A stretch of DNA of 64,000 bases, from NCBI GenBank assembly GCA_013152205.1, contig JAADGV010000121.1, positions 1-64,000 on the forward strand, in the 5' to 3' direction. The notes below the pieces were generated by a model. The model was not told the origin of the DNA. It saw only the letters and a program-made list of their open reading frames with translations, and ran no database searches. Source of the stretch: Planctomycetota bacterium. GTDB lineage: Bacteria; Planctomycetota; Planctomycetia; Pirellulales; Lacipirellulaceae. The position numbers and the translations under genes were made by a program. This document shows, piece after piece, positions 45,231 to 53,098 of the stretch (position 1 is the first letter of the stretch; each line of letters begins with the position of its first letter).

Positions 45231-47092
45231 TATTTGATTTCCACCCAGAAGGGCATCATTAGCGTTACGGGTTCTTGCATTACTTGGCGCCACTGTAGGG
45301 CACGCCGGATTGGCTCGCCCAACTCGGGTACTAGGTGAGTTAGCCCTCCGAGCAATTTGGCTTCGCGTTCGGATTCTAGGTCAGCGCCAAATATCGACTC
45401 AAACGGGTTCTCGGGTTCTGGGAGAATCTCTAGTTTTACGTCGTCGTCGGGTTGGAGCCCAGCCAATTGCTTCGCTGCTTGGATGGCGTCTTTTAGGGTT
45501 CCTAGTTCGTCGACTAAGCCGTTTCGCTTTGCATCGCGACCGGAATAAATTTGTCCGCCGGCGAGCGACTCCAATTTTTCTAGCGGCATGTTGCGTCCCT
45601 CGGCCGCTTTGGTGGTGAACAGACGATAGACATCTTGCATCATGTTGCCGACAACTTCTCGTTCGGCCTTGCTAAACTTGCTGGTGGTCGAAAACAGCCC
45701 GCTATTTTTGCCTCGGCTGATCACGTCGGTCGACATGCCAATCTTGTCGTACAAGCCGCCCATGACAATCTTGCCGCCGACCACGCCGATCGATCCGGTG
45801 ATCGTACCAGGCTCGGCAATAATTCGGTCGGCACCCATCGCTATGTAGTAGCCGCCGCTTGCAGCGACGTCGCCCATGCTGGCGACGATTGGGAGATCGA
45901 TGGTTTGTGTTGCTCGCCAAATCAGGTCGCTGGCCAGGGCCGAACCGCCAGGGCTGTTGATTCGCAGCACGATGGCTTTTACGTCTTTATCGTCTGCCGC
46001 CTTTTTGAGAGCTTTGACGATCGTCTCGGAACCCATCGATTGGCCTCCAAAGACACTGCTTTGGCTTTTGCCAGACATGATCGGCCCGACGGCGTAGACG
46101 ACGGCGATCTTTGCGCCTTTCGATCCTCTTCCCTTCGAGCCGGAGCCGATCACGGCTTTGAACAGCTTGATCATTCCCATCGGGCCTGAGAAATCGGTGT
46201 CGACTTTTCGCTTGCCGTAGTTGACCACGTAGACCAACTCGTCGGCCTCGTATTGTTCGGCAAGTTGTTTGCGGACTTCGTCGGGGTAGGCGACATGGTC
46301 GACCAAGCCGGCCTCTTTCGCCTCGGTAACGGTATGCAGCCCTCGGTCGACAATGCCTCGAACCGCATCGATTTTGAGCTGTCGATCGGTGGCAATGGTC
46401 GAGACCAGTTGGTCGAAAAGATCGTCGACCATGGCGGTTTGATTCTTACGTACGGGTTCGCTCATGCTATTGCGAGTCAACGGCTCAGCGGCCCCCTTGT
46501 AGGTACCTACGTGCATCATGTCGGCCTCAAGCCCTAGCTTGTCGAGCATATCTTTGAGATACGAAAACTCCGCTCGTACGCCAGGAATAAGAATGATGCC
46601 TGCCTCGGGCATGGCAATCTCGTCGCAGGCGGCGGCGAGCAGGTATTGCGACCCCATGGCCGATTCCATTTGGGCGTGGACTTTTTTGCCAGCGGCACGA
46701 ATGCGACCGATCGCGGCTCGCAACTCGTTTAGCTTGCCGCGTGTGAGCGACGTGGGGCCAATTTCAAGCACGACGCCGGCAATGTGTTTGTCTTCGGCGG
46801 CTTTATCGAGTCGTACGATGGTCTTTCGCAGATCGATTCCCAGATCGCCAAAAAACGACATGCGGCCCGGCGACTCGGGTAGCTCGCCGCTGATTTTGAT
46901 GTAGGCCAGGCGAACCTTGTTGATCTTTGCCTTAGTCTCTTGCTCGGCAGCTTTGGAGTCGGCTGCGTCGCTGGTTGTTTGTTTTTCAGCGCTCGCTTCG
47001 GCAGTGGCTTCGTCGGCGACGGCCCTTAAGGTTTGCCACCCGATCAAGGTGATTGCTAGTGCTACTGGTAAAAATCTAAGGAAGCTAGGCAT
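45230..47092 (-). CDS. sppA: Signal peptide peptidase SppA, 67-kDa type
   Basis: Serine protease that clears leftover signal peptides, 620 residues, with the two tandem ClpP-like halves of the E. coli-type enzyme. An N-terminal signal/anchor (FLPVALAITLIGWQTL) is followed by a Glu/Ala/Lys stretch. The catalytic Lys lies in the first half (VGTYKGAAEPLTRN) and the Ser in the second (SMGDVAASGGYYIAMGAD). GAGGGG precedes the ATG at good spacing. Overlaps the AIM6-like gene at its 3' end. Confidence 0.95.
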   Translation of the reverse strand: MPSFLRFLPVALAITLIGWQTLRAVADEATAEASAEKQTTSDAADSKAAEQETKAKINKVRLAYIKISGELPESPGRMSFFGDLGIDLRKTIVRLDKAAEDKHIAGVVLEIGPTSLTRGKLNELRAAIGRIRAAGKKVHAQMESAMGSQYLLAAACDEIAMPEAGIILIPGVRAEFSYLKDMLDKLGLEADMMHVGTYKGAAEPLTRNSMSEPVRKNQTAMVDDLFDQLVSTIATDRQLKIDAVRGIVDRGLHTVTEAKEAGLVDHVAYPDEVRKQLAEQYEADELVYVVNYGKRKVDTDFSGPMGMIKLFKAVIGSGSKGRGSKGAKIAVVYAVGPIMSGKSQSSVFGGQSMGSETIVKALKKAADDKDVKAIVLRINSPGGSALASDLIWRATQTIDLPIVASMGDVAASGGYYIAMGADRIIAEPGTITGSIGVVGGKIVMGGLYDKIGMSTDVISRGKNSGLFSTTSKFSKAEREVVGNMMQDVYRLFTTKAAEGRNMPLEKLESLAGGQIYSGRDAKRNGLVDELGTLKDAIQAAKQLAGLQPDDDVKLEILPEPENPFESIFGADLESEREAKLLGGLTHLVPELGEPIRRALQWRQVMQEPVTLMMPFWVEIK

Positions 47093-47264
47093 TTTTGACC
47101 CCTCGTTGTTTTGGTGGCTTGTGAGTATCGCTAGCCGTTTCTCGTTGGTAGTGGCGTGGCCGCCACCGCTAACGACTGGTGTGGTAAGTTGCTTGGTGTT
47201 GCTGCGATTATAGTGGCATCACCTATCTTATTTCGCAAGTTCCTTGGGAATATTGGTGGGGTTG

Positions 47265-47515
47265 GGATGTGTGATTGTTGATTTATGATTTTTGATTTGG
47301 CTAAGCCGCGAGCGGCTGGGGGGGCTTTATGGGACAAAATTGGGGGGGTTGGTGCTGGTATGGTAGTGTTTGGTGGGTAGTTGTTGGGCGCTGGGGAATG
47401 ACGAAATCTGAATGACGAATGACGAAAAAGCTGATCGCTAACGGCTAAAAGCTAATCGCTATTTTCCCAGAAGCGTCGGCCTAATTTCGACTGAAAAAAT
47501 TGGGGCGGAGGGTGT
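47265..47515. repeat. Dispersed intergenic repeat, copy C
   Basis: AAGCCGCGAGCGGCTGGG (near 47305), GTAGTGTTTGGTGGG, GAATGACGAATGACGAAAAA (about 47411-47430), CTAACGGCTAAAAGCTAATCG and CCCAGAAGCGTCGGC match copy B in order. It fills most of the gap 47093-47666 between sppA and the next gene, which has no other gene. Confidence 0.75.
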
Positions 47516-47666
47516 TTCTTGCGGCACAACGGCCCCTACTTGGCTAGATTGTGCTAGCAGTCGTATTCGGGCTGGCTTGTGTTGGGGGCATTTGCTAGTT
47601 TTCCGCAGATTTTCGAGGCACGGTTTGGTGCCATGTTGCCGTATTTACAGTGGAGAACCCTCAGCC

Positions 47667-48878
47667 ATGCAGCGTTTGTGGCTCATAATTCCAACGATTT
47701 TCTTGCTCCTTGTCAGCGGGCCCGATGCCGAAGCGGGTCGGCCATTTTGGCAAAAAATCGTCCCTAAGAAACAGGTGCCGCACGATCCGGACGGGGATTA
47801 TACGCTCACCATGGAAAATGGCCCTTGGCTTATCCTGGCTGCGTCGTTCAACGACCATGGTGACGGGGCTAAGGCCGAGCAACAAGCGCGTGACTTGGTG
47901 TTAGAACTTCGTAGAGAATATGGGCTGGCGGCTTTTTATTACGGCATGACCTTTCAGATGGATGATAGCAATCCGGGTCGGGGGCTTGATGTTTATGGTT
48001 CGCGAATACAGCGTCGTTACCAACGTAGCCGCGTCCGCGAACATGCGGTACTCGTCGGCGAGTTCCCTGCGCTCGACGATCCTGGTGCCCAAAAGTTGCT
48101 GAAGCGCATCAAGCAACTGGCTCCAGAAACACTTGTTACCGGAGAAGGCGAATCGACTTCGCAAAGTTTGGCCAATGATCGGCAAGTTCAAAACTACCTG
48201 AGAGAAAAAATCGGGAGCGACACCAAGAAAGGCCTCATGGGTCATGCGTTTCTTACGCGCAATCCCTTGCTGCCTAAGGAGTATTTCGTGCCTCAGGGTA
48301 TTGATGAGGACATAGCGAAATGGAACGAAAAACTTGAATACACGCTGATGAAGTGTCCTGGAAAATACTCGATTCGCGTTGCTACGTTCAAAGGTCGCAC
48401 TTTTCTTAAGAAAGCCGGCGACGTGATCGAAGAGACGCGAACTCGAAAAGCGACCAAGGACGACCCCTTGGTGGTAGCGGGTGAAAATGCTCACCTGCTT
48501 GCGGTCGCCTTACGTGAAAAAGGCTGGGAAGCTTACGAATTTCATGGTCGACACGAGAGCTATGTGGCGATCGGCTCGTTCAACAAAGCTCAAGTGCTGG
48601 CTGATGGGCGCATTGTTGTTAATCATCGTAATGCTCGAATCATCATCAACACTTTTGGGGCGAGTTCTCCGAACAATATCTTTAATCGCCCTGCCCCCCA
48701 AGACCAGAGGCTTGAAGCAGAACGCAAACAGCAATTCAACAGTCTCTTTTCGAATGGCATGGGTAAGGTTACCGAAGGTTTCCATCCGAAGCGATTTGTT
48801 GGCATGCCGCTCGACATTCATCCCCAGGCGGTTCGTGTTCCTCGCCGATCGATCAGTTCGGTTTATGCCCGAAAATGA
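47667..48878 (+). CDS. Secreted protein of unknown function, paired with rdgB
   Basis: About 403 residues. A signal peptide (LWLIIPTIFLLLVSGPDAEA) precedes two similar-looking alpha/beta modules that could be SPOR-like: GPWLILAASFNDHGDGAKAE with QQARDLVLELRREYGLAAFY, and later KYSIRVATFKGRTFLKKA with AHLLAVALREKGWEAYEFHG and ESYVAIGSF. The repeated pattern (strand, helix, hydrophobic strand ending in VAIGSF or VLVGEF) fits that idea, but I do not recognise a named family. Starts ATG at 47667. Its stop overlaps the rdgB start as ATGA. Confidence 0.75.
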   Translation: MQRLWLIIPTIFLLLVSGPDAEAGRPFWQKIVPKKQVPHDPDGDYTLTMENGPWLILAASFNDHGDGAKAEQQARDLVLELRREYGLAAFYYGMTFQMDDSNPGRGLDVYGSRIQRRYQRSRVREHAVLVGEFPALDDPGAQKLLKRIKQLAPETLVTGEGESTSQSLANDRQVQNYLREKIGSDTKKGLMGHAFLTRNPLLPKEYFVPQGIDEDIAKWNEKLEYTLMKCPGKYSIRVATFKGRTFLKKAGDVIEETRTRKATKDDPLVVAGENAHLLAVALREKGWEAYEFHGRHESYVAIGSFNKAQVLADGRIVVNHRNARIIINTFGASSPNNIFNRPAPQDQRLEAERKQQFNSLFSNGMGKVTEGFHPKRFVGMPLDIHPQAVRVPRRSISSVYARK

Positions 48879-49507
48879 CCAATCGTCCCCCCCTGCTTGT
48901 TATTGGTACGACCAACCTTGCCAAAGGTCGCGAGCTGGCTGAGTTGCTTGCGCCGTTTGGGTTTCGTGTGCAAACCCTGCAAGAGTTTGCCAATGCGATC
49001 GAGGTGCCTGAGGATGGCGACACTTTTGCTGCTAATGCTCGGACGAAAGCTAGCCAACAGGCCAGTAACTTGGGCCATTGGGTTTTGGCTGACGACAGTG
49101 GCCTTGAGGTGGATGCCCTGGGCGGACGGCCCGGCATTTATTCGGCTCGTTACTCGGGCGAGAACGCTACCGACGAAACGAACAACGATCTCCTTCTGTC
49201 CGAGCTGGCGGATACCCCGACGGAAAAACGGGGGGCCGGTTACTATTGCCATGTGGCGGTTTCTGACCCGCAGGGAGACATTCAGGCTGAAAGCTCGGGG
49301 ATCTGCCGCGGGAGAATTCGCACCGAGCGGGCAGGCACCAACGGCTTTGGCTACGATCCGCTGTTTGAAATTTTAGAATTCCACCGTACCTTCGGCGAGC
49401 TGGGGGGTAGGGTGAAAGAAGCACTCAGCCATCGGGCTCGGGCTATGCGGGCGATTGTTCCTAAGCTTGTTGGGCTTGCTGGCAGCGGCGGTATGAATGA
49501 CGAATGA
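48875..49507 (+). CDS. rdgB: XTP/dITP diphosphatase (HAM1/RdgB family)
   Basis: House-cleaning pyrophosphatase that removes dITP, XTP and ITP from the nucleotide pool. 210 residues. Landmarks: VIGTTNLAKGRELAELL, the EDGDTFAANARTKA block, VLADDSGLEVDALGGRPGIY with SARYSG, and GFGYDPLF with ELGGRVKEALSHRARAM. Starts four bases before the end of the previous gene (ATGA), so translation is coupled. The last codons (MNDE) and stop are part of an AATGACG tandem repeat at 49494-49520, so the C-terminus has been altered by repeat sequence. Confidence 0.94.
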   Translation: MTNRPPLLVIGTTNLAKGRELAELLAPFGFRVQTLQEFANAIEVPEDGDTFAANARTKASQQASNLGHWVLADDSGLEVDALGGRPGIYSARYSGENATDETNNDLLLSELADTPTEKRGAGYYCHVAVSDPQGDIQAESSGICRGRIRTERAGTNGFGYDPLFEILEFHRTFGELGGRVKEALSHRARAMRAIVPKLVGLAGSGGMNDE

Positions 49508-49535
49508 CGAATGACGAATGCGGAATGTTGTGGGT

Positions 49536-50588
49536 TTATCCGCGTAGCCAGTCGTCTAGGTGTTGGGCTACAAACGGGTCGTCGTTTAGTTCTGGGTAGC
49601 TGGCGTAGACGCGGTCGATTTCTTGGAGTTGCCCGGGGCTGAGAGTTTCGTTCTCGTCCAAACACCAAATTCCGTCTAGCAAGCCTTGGCGTCGTAAAAC
49701 CTCATGCAGACCTGGGATGCAGCCCCGAAAGTTATTCGCTGCGTCGAAGAACGCGGCGTTGCAGTCGGTCACGGCTGTGTTTAGATGCAAAAACTTTTTT
49801 GGCAACGAGTCTGCCGTAGCTGATTGGCATTGCTGAAGAATCTCGACTGCCTTGCTCGTCCAAACGGCCCAGTGCCCTAAAAGCCCTCCTGTGATTCGAC
49901 GAGTCATTCCTTTTTGTTGCGATTGGAACGAAAACGGCGTTATCAGGTCGAGCACGATGTTGTCGTCGTTGCCTGTGTACAGCGAAATATCCTCACGGCC
50001 AGATTCTGCCACGGCCCTTACCACGTCGAGCGTGCGATATCGATTGAACGGAGCCATTTTGATGGCAACCACGTTTTCGATTTTGCAAAACTCACGCCAG
50101 AACGCATACGAAAGTACCCGCCCTCCAATTTCGGGGTTGAGATAAAATCCGAAAACGGCGATCACCTCCGCCACCGCTCGGCAATGATCGATTAGCTCGG
50201 CATCGGTCTGCTTTTTTAGTGCTGATAGGTTCAATAGGCCTGCGTGATAACCAAGATCACGAGCGGTGGTTGCCTCGATGACGGCTTGCCGTGTTTCTCC
50301 ACAGATTCCAGCGACACGCACCAACGGTTCGCTACGATTGGCGTCTGCTCGGTTCATTTCTTCGGCGGCGAGCGCTAAGACCGGCTCGAACAGTTTGACC
50401 TTGGGGTTTCGGATTTCAAATTGCGTGGTATGCACTCCGACAGCCAGCCCCCCGACGCCGCTGGCCACATAGTAGCGAGACAACCCCCGTTGCCGACGTT
50501 CGTCGAGTTTTCGGTTAGCCGTCAGGGCTAATGGATGAGCAGGGATCGCTATCCCACGTCGCAAAATTTTTCGTATCTGGTCGTCCAT
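49536..50588 (-). CDS. Dihydrodipicolinate synthase/NanA family aldolase
   Basis: 350 residues, class I aldolase TIM barrel. The Schiff-base lysine is in NVVAIKMAPFNRY; strand 1 has GIAIPAHPLALTANR and GLSRYYVASGVGGLAVGVHT equates to the GTTGE region, but the usual GTTGE and LYNxP signatures are altered (GVHTTQ, GFYLNPEIGG). It is ~55 residues longer than DapA, with an extended C-terminus (LSPGQLQEIDRVYASYPEL). So it is a family member of unknown substrate, not lysine-pathway DapA. Convergent with rdgB; stop codons 28 bases apart. Confidence 0.83.
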   Translation of the reverse strand: MDDQIRKILRRGIAIPAHPLALTANRKLDERRQRGLSRYYVASGVGGLAVGVHTTQFEIRNPKVKLFEPVLALAAEEMNRADANRSEPLVRVAGICGETRQAVIEATTARDLGYHAGLLNLSALKKQTDAELIDHCRAVAEVIAVFGFYLNPEIGGRVLSYAFWREFCKIENVVAIKMAPFNRYRTLDVVRAVAESGREDISLYTGNDDNIVLDLITPFSFQSQQKGMTRRITGGLLGHWAVWTSKAVEILQQCQSATADSLPKKFLHLNTAVTDCNAAFFDAANNFRGCIPGLHEVLRRQGLLDGIWCLDENETLSPGQLQEIDRVYASYPELNDDPFVAQHLDDWLRG

Positions 50589-50666
50589 TTTTTATTTATT
50601 CAAGTGAAAAGGATTGAACCACAACGAACCCAGCGAGGTAAAGCCGCAACTAAGATAGGCAGGAAT

Positions 50667-50795
50667 TTCTCGCAAAGGCGCTAAGTCGCAAAGGAAAGAC
50701 GGGAAAGGGATTGTCTCGCAGAGACGCAGAGACAGCGGAGAAAATTAGAATACCATGGCTCTGCCGTCTCAGCGTCTCTGCGAGAGTTCTATCTT
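50667..50795. repeat. CTCGCAGAGACGC palindrome, copy 1
   Basis: TCGCAAAGGCGCTAAGTCGC begins it, then TCTCGCAGAGACGCAGAGAC and its inverse GTCTCAGCGTCTCTGCGAGA. Related elements are at 52783-52996 and 62578-62700. Confidence 0.8.
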
Positions 50796-50835
50796 AATGG
50801 CCTAATTTTTCTCGTTGAGTAAATTTGAATCGTTA

Positions 50836-51015
50836 GTAACTCAAAGTGAAAAAAGTTGAACCACGAATAACGCGAATTTACACGAATAGTGTCGGAATTT
50901 AGCTCAAAATCCCTTTCTGAGATGCGTCTGAATTGGGTTGATTTAGGGCCTGACTGGGCCCTAAATATTCGTGCTATTCGTATGATTCGTGGTTGGTTGT
51001 TTTCAGTTTGAGTTA
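50836..51015. repeat. 180-bp inverted-copy repeat, copy 2
   Basis: Begins ACTCAAAGTGAAAAAAG and ends TTTTCAGTTTGAGTTAG. It is the reverse complement of 40762-40940 with scattered differences. Between it and the epimerase gene, 51024-51080 holds a short segment (ATTTCAGGTAAATCCCACC) that recurs near 62482. Confidence 0.85.
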
Positions 51016-51113
51016 GTAACACGAAGGAAATAAGACTGCATTTCAGGTAAATCCCACCGTTCGGAGTCTACCAAAATGCGGCTGGTGTTGTTCGTTCAAA
51101 CGGCTAGTAGAAC

Positions 51114-52145
51114 TCAGAACTTGCCGGTTAGAGACTCGAAATGTGTTGGTTTTCCTAACATGGGGCGGTCGTTGCTGATCCAATCTACGATCATTGGAAT
51201 CATCTCGTCGACCGAAACTCGGGGCAAGCCGTATCGCTGGTGTCCTTTCGACCCGTCGTTCAACAGTGCTTCTTGCGACTCTTGGCCGACGAGGTTCGCT
51301 TGCTTGCCCATCGCTGCGGCAAATTTCTTGCAAATCTCGCGGGTACTCAGCACTTCTGGCCCTGAGACGTTGATCTTAAACGCCGGCGTTGCGGTGTCGC
51401 CCAATGCACAAATCGCCATCGCATTGGCGTCCCCTTGCCAGATGACATTCACATATCCCATCGAAATATCCACCGGCTGTTCGCGGTAGACGCCTAACGC
51501 CAAATCGACCAATACGCCATAACGCAACTCGGTCGCATAGTTCAAACGTATCAGTGCCGTCGGAGTTTGGTTTCGCTGACAGAAATATTCATACATCCGT
51601 TCTCGCCCCAGAGCGCTCATGGCGTACTCGCCCACGGGGTTTGGCGAATCCTCTTCGCGAGAACCTTCGCCCTCTGAAGAAACAAAGCCATACACATTTC
51701 CGGTCGAAAATGCTGCGATCCGGCTGTCGGCGTATTTTTGACAAATGAGTGACGGCAAGTAGGTATTCATCGCCCAGGTTAGGCTTTCGTTGCCTGTGGC
51801 GCCAAACTTCATTCCGGTCATGGCAATCACGTTCGGCGCGTCGGGCAGGCTAGCCACAAATTCGTGGTCTAGCAAATCGCCTTGGATCGTTTCAATTCCC
51901 CAGGCATTGAGTTGGTCGACGAGTGAGCGGTCGGAAAATCGGCTCACGCCAATCACTCGCCGCTCGACGCCTGCCAACTGCGTGGCCCGAACGACCATCC
52001 GAGCCAGCGTCGGGCCCATCTTGCCCCCCACCCCGAGCAGGACGATGTCGCCCGGGGTTTGACGCAGCACGTCCACCACACGCTCGGTTGGCTCGCTGAG
52101 GAGGTTGTCCAATTGTTCAACGTCTGAAATCTTCAAATTTGTCAT
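51114..52145 (-). CDS. NAD-dependent epimerase/dehydratase-like protein
   Basis: About 343 residues with an extended short-chain dehydrogenase (Rossmann) fold: nucleotide loop LLGVGGKMGPTLARM (about 38-52), then NVIAMTGMKFG, AAFSTGNVYGFV (Ser/Thr region) and GEYAMSALGRERMYEYF, where the catalytic Tyr is kept but the YxxxK lysine is Ala. NVSGPEVLSTREIC and GQESQEALLNDGSK follow as in extended epimerases. The lost Lys suggests no ordinary epimerase activity, perhaps a binding or regulatory role. ATG at 52145 follows AAGG at 9 bases; the frame is open further upstream but unsupported. Lies downstream of the methyltransferase gene on the same strand. Confidence 0.83.
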   Translation of the reverse strand: MTNLKISDVEQLDNLLSEPTERVVDVLRQTPGDIVLLGVGGKMGPTLARMVVRATQLAGVERRVIGVSRFSDRSLVDQLNAWGIETIQGDLLDHEFVASLPDAPNVIAMTGMKFGATGNESLTWAMNTYLPSLICQKYADSRIAAFSTGNVYGFVSSEGEGSREEDSPNPVGEYAMSALGRERMYEYFCQRNQTPTALIRLNYATELRYGVLVDLALGVYREQPVDISMGYVNVIWQGDANAMAICALGDTATPAFKINVSGPEVLSTREICKKFAAAMGKQANLVGQESQEALLNDGSKGHQRYGLPRVSVDEMIPMIVDWISNDRPMLGKPTHFESLTGKF

Positions 52146-52198
52146 CGCTATTTGCCTTTTGCGTCGCTCTGTTTTTTTTGGACTCGTTTTGCGAGCAG

Positions 52199-52693
52199 CT
52201 AGCCCTTCGGGAACTGCCGGCAATATTCGTACAATGTCATTGTGGTGGCTGTTGCTACGTTGTAGCTGAATGGCATTCCCCACACGGGAATTTCTACGAC
52301 GTCGTCGAGGTGTTTTAGCAGATCGGGCGTCAGTCCGGTGCGTTCGTTGCCGATTACCAGTGCTGTTTTACGCTCGAATTGATACTCGTGCAAATTCGTC
52401 GAGTCGGTTGTTTGCTCAAGTCCCACTAGCCGATAGCCTTGCTGACGAAGTTCGATCAGCACGGGCGGCAGTGTGCGATGGGTTTCGATTTGCAGGGTGT
52501 CGGCCCCGTCGCGGGCAATGCGGCGATCGAGCTTTGCGTGACCGGTACAGAGAATCCGCTGTAAACCACAGCAACTGGCCGCCCGGGCGATTCGCGATAG
52601 GTTTACGTTACTCCGCAAGGGCGCACAAACGACCACCAGCTCTCTTGGCCGGGCTAGTTCTTGCGGTGGTTTATGCCGTTGATGTTCAAACAA
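52199..52693 (-). CDS. SPOUT-type RNA 2'-O-methyltransferase (TrmH family)
   Basis: 164 residues, only the SPOUT catalytic domain. Motif 1 is RSNVNLSRIARAASCCGL (the Asn-x-x-x-x-x-Arg pattern), motif 2 is TALVIGNERTGLTPDLL and motif 3 is VEIPVWGMPFSYNVATATTM, which binds S-adenosylmethionine in the trefoil knot. Family members methylate the 2'-O of a ribose in tRNA or rRNA; target unknown. It starts with TTG at 52693, 9 bases after GGAG. 53 bases separate it from the epimerase-like gene, so an operon is likely. Confidence 0.9.
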   Translation of the reverse strand: MFEHQRHKPPQELARPRELVVVCAPLRSNVNLSRIARAASCCGLQRILCTGHAKLDRRIARDGADTLQIETHRTLPPVLIELRQQGYRLVGLEQTTDSTNLHEYQFERKTALVIGNERTGLTPDLLKHLDDVVEIPVWGMPFSYNVATATTMTLYEYCRQFPKG

Positions 52694-52782
52694 CGGGTTA
52701 ATCTCCTTTGAGTCGAAAGGCGAAAAACGTTAAGCTAGGGTCGCAACAAGTAAAGGTTTTTGGATGATTGAATCAATATGAA

Positions 52783-52996
52783 TAAGACTCTCGCAAAGGC
52801 GCTAAGGCGCAAAGAACGGGAAAATCCATCCTCGCAAGCTTCTATACGCGGCTCCGACAAGATATTTACTCTCGCAGAGGCGCTGAGACGGCAGAGCTAT
52901 GGTATTCTGACTTTCTCTGCTGTCTCTGCGTCTCTGCGAGACAATTCCTTTCTTGTCTTTCCTTTGCGACTTAGCGCCTTTGCGAGAAATTCCTGA
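52783..52996. repeat. CTCGCAGAGACGC palindrome, copy 2, extended
   Basis: Nested arms: CTCGCAAAGGCGCTAAGGCG (from 52785) with CTTAGCGCCTTTGCGAG (to about 52986), and inside these TCGCAGAGGCGCTGAGAC with TCTGCGTCTCTGCGAGA. It fills the gap 52694-53098 between the methyltransferase and oppA. Confidence 0.8.
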
Positions 52997-53098
52997 CTGT
53001 TTGGTTGCGGCTTTGCCTCGTTGGGTTCTGTGGCTAATCTTGCTTTGTTTTTTTGTGGCCCTAGTGATAAATCTGTAATTTTGAATCGAACCTAAGCA

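Noticed and set aside
49536-50588. DapA of lysine biosynthesis
   Set aside because: The Schiff-base lysine is present but the GTTGE and LYNxP signatures are altered and the protein is longer; only family-level assignment is justified.
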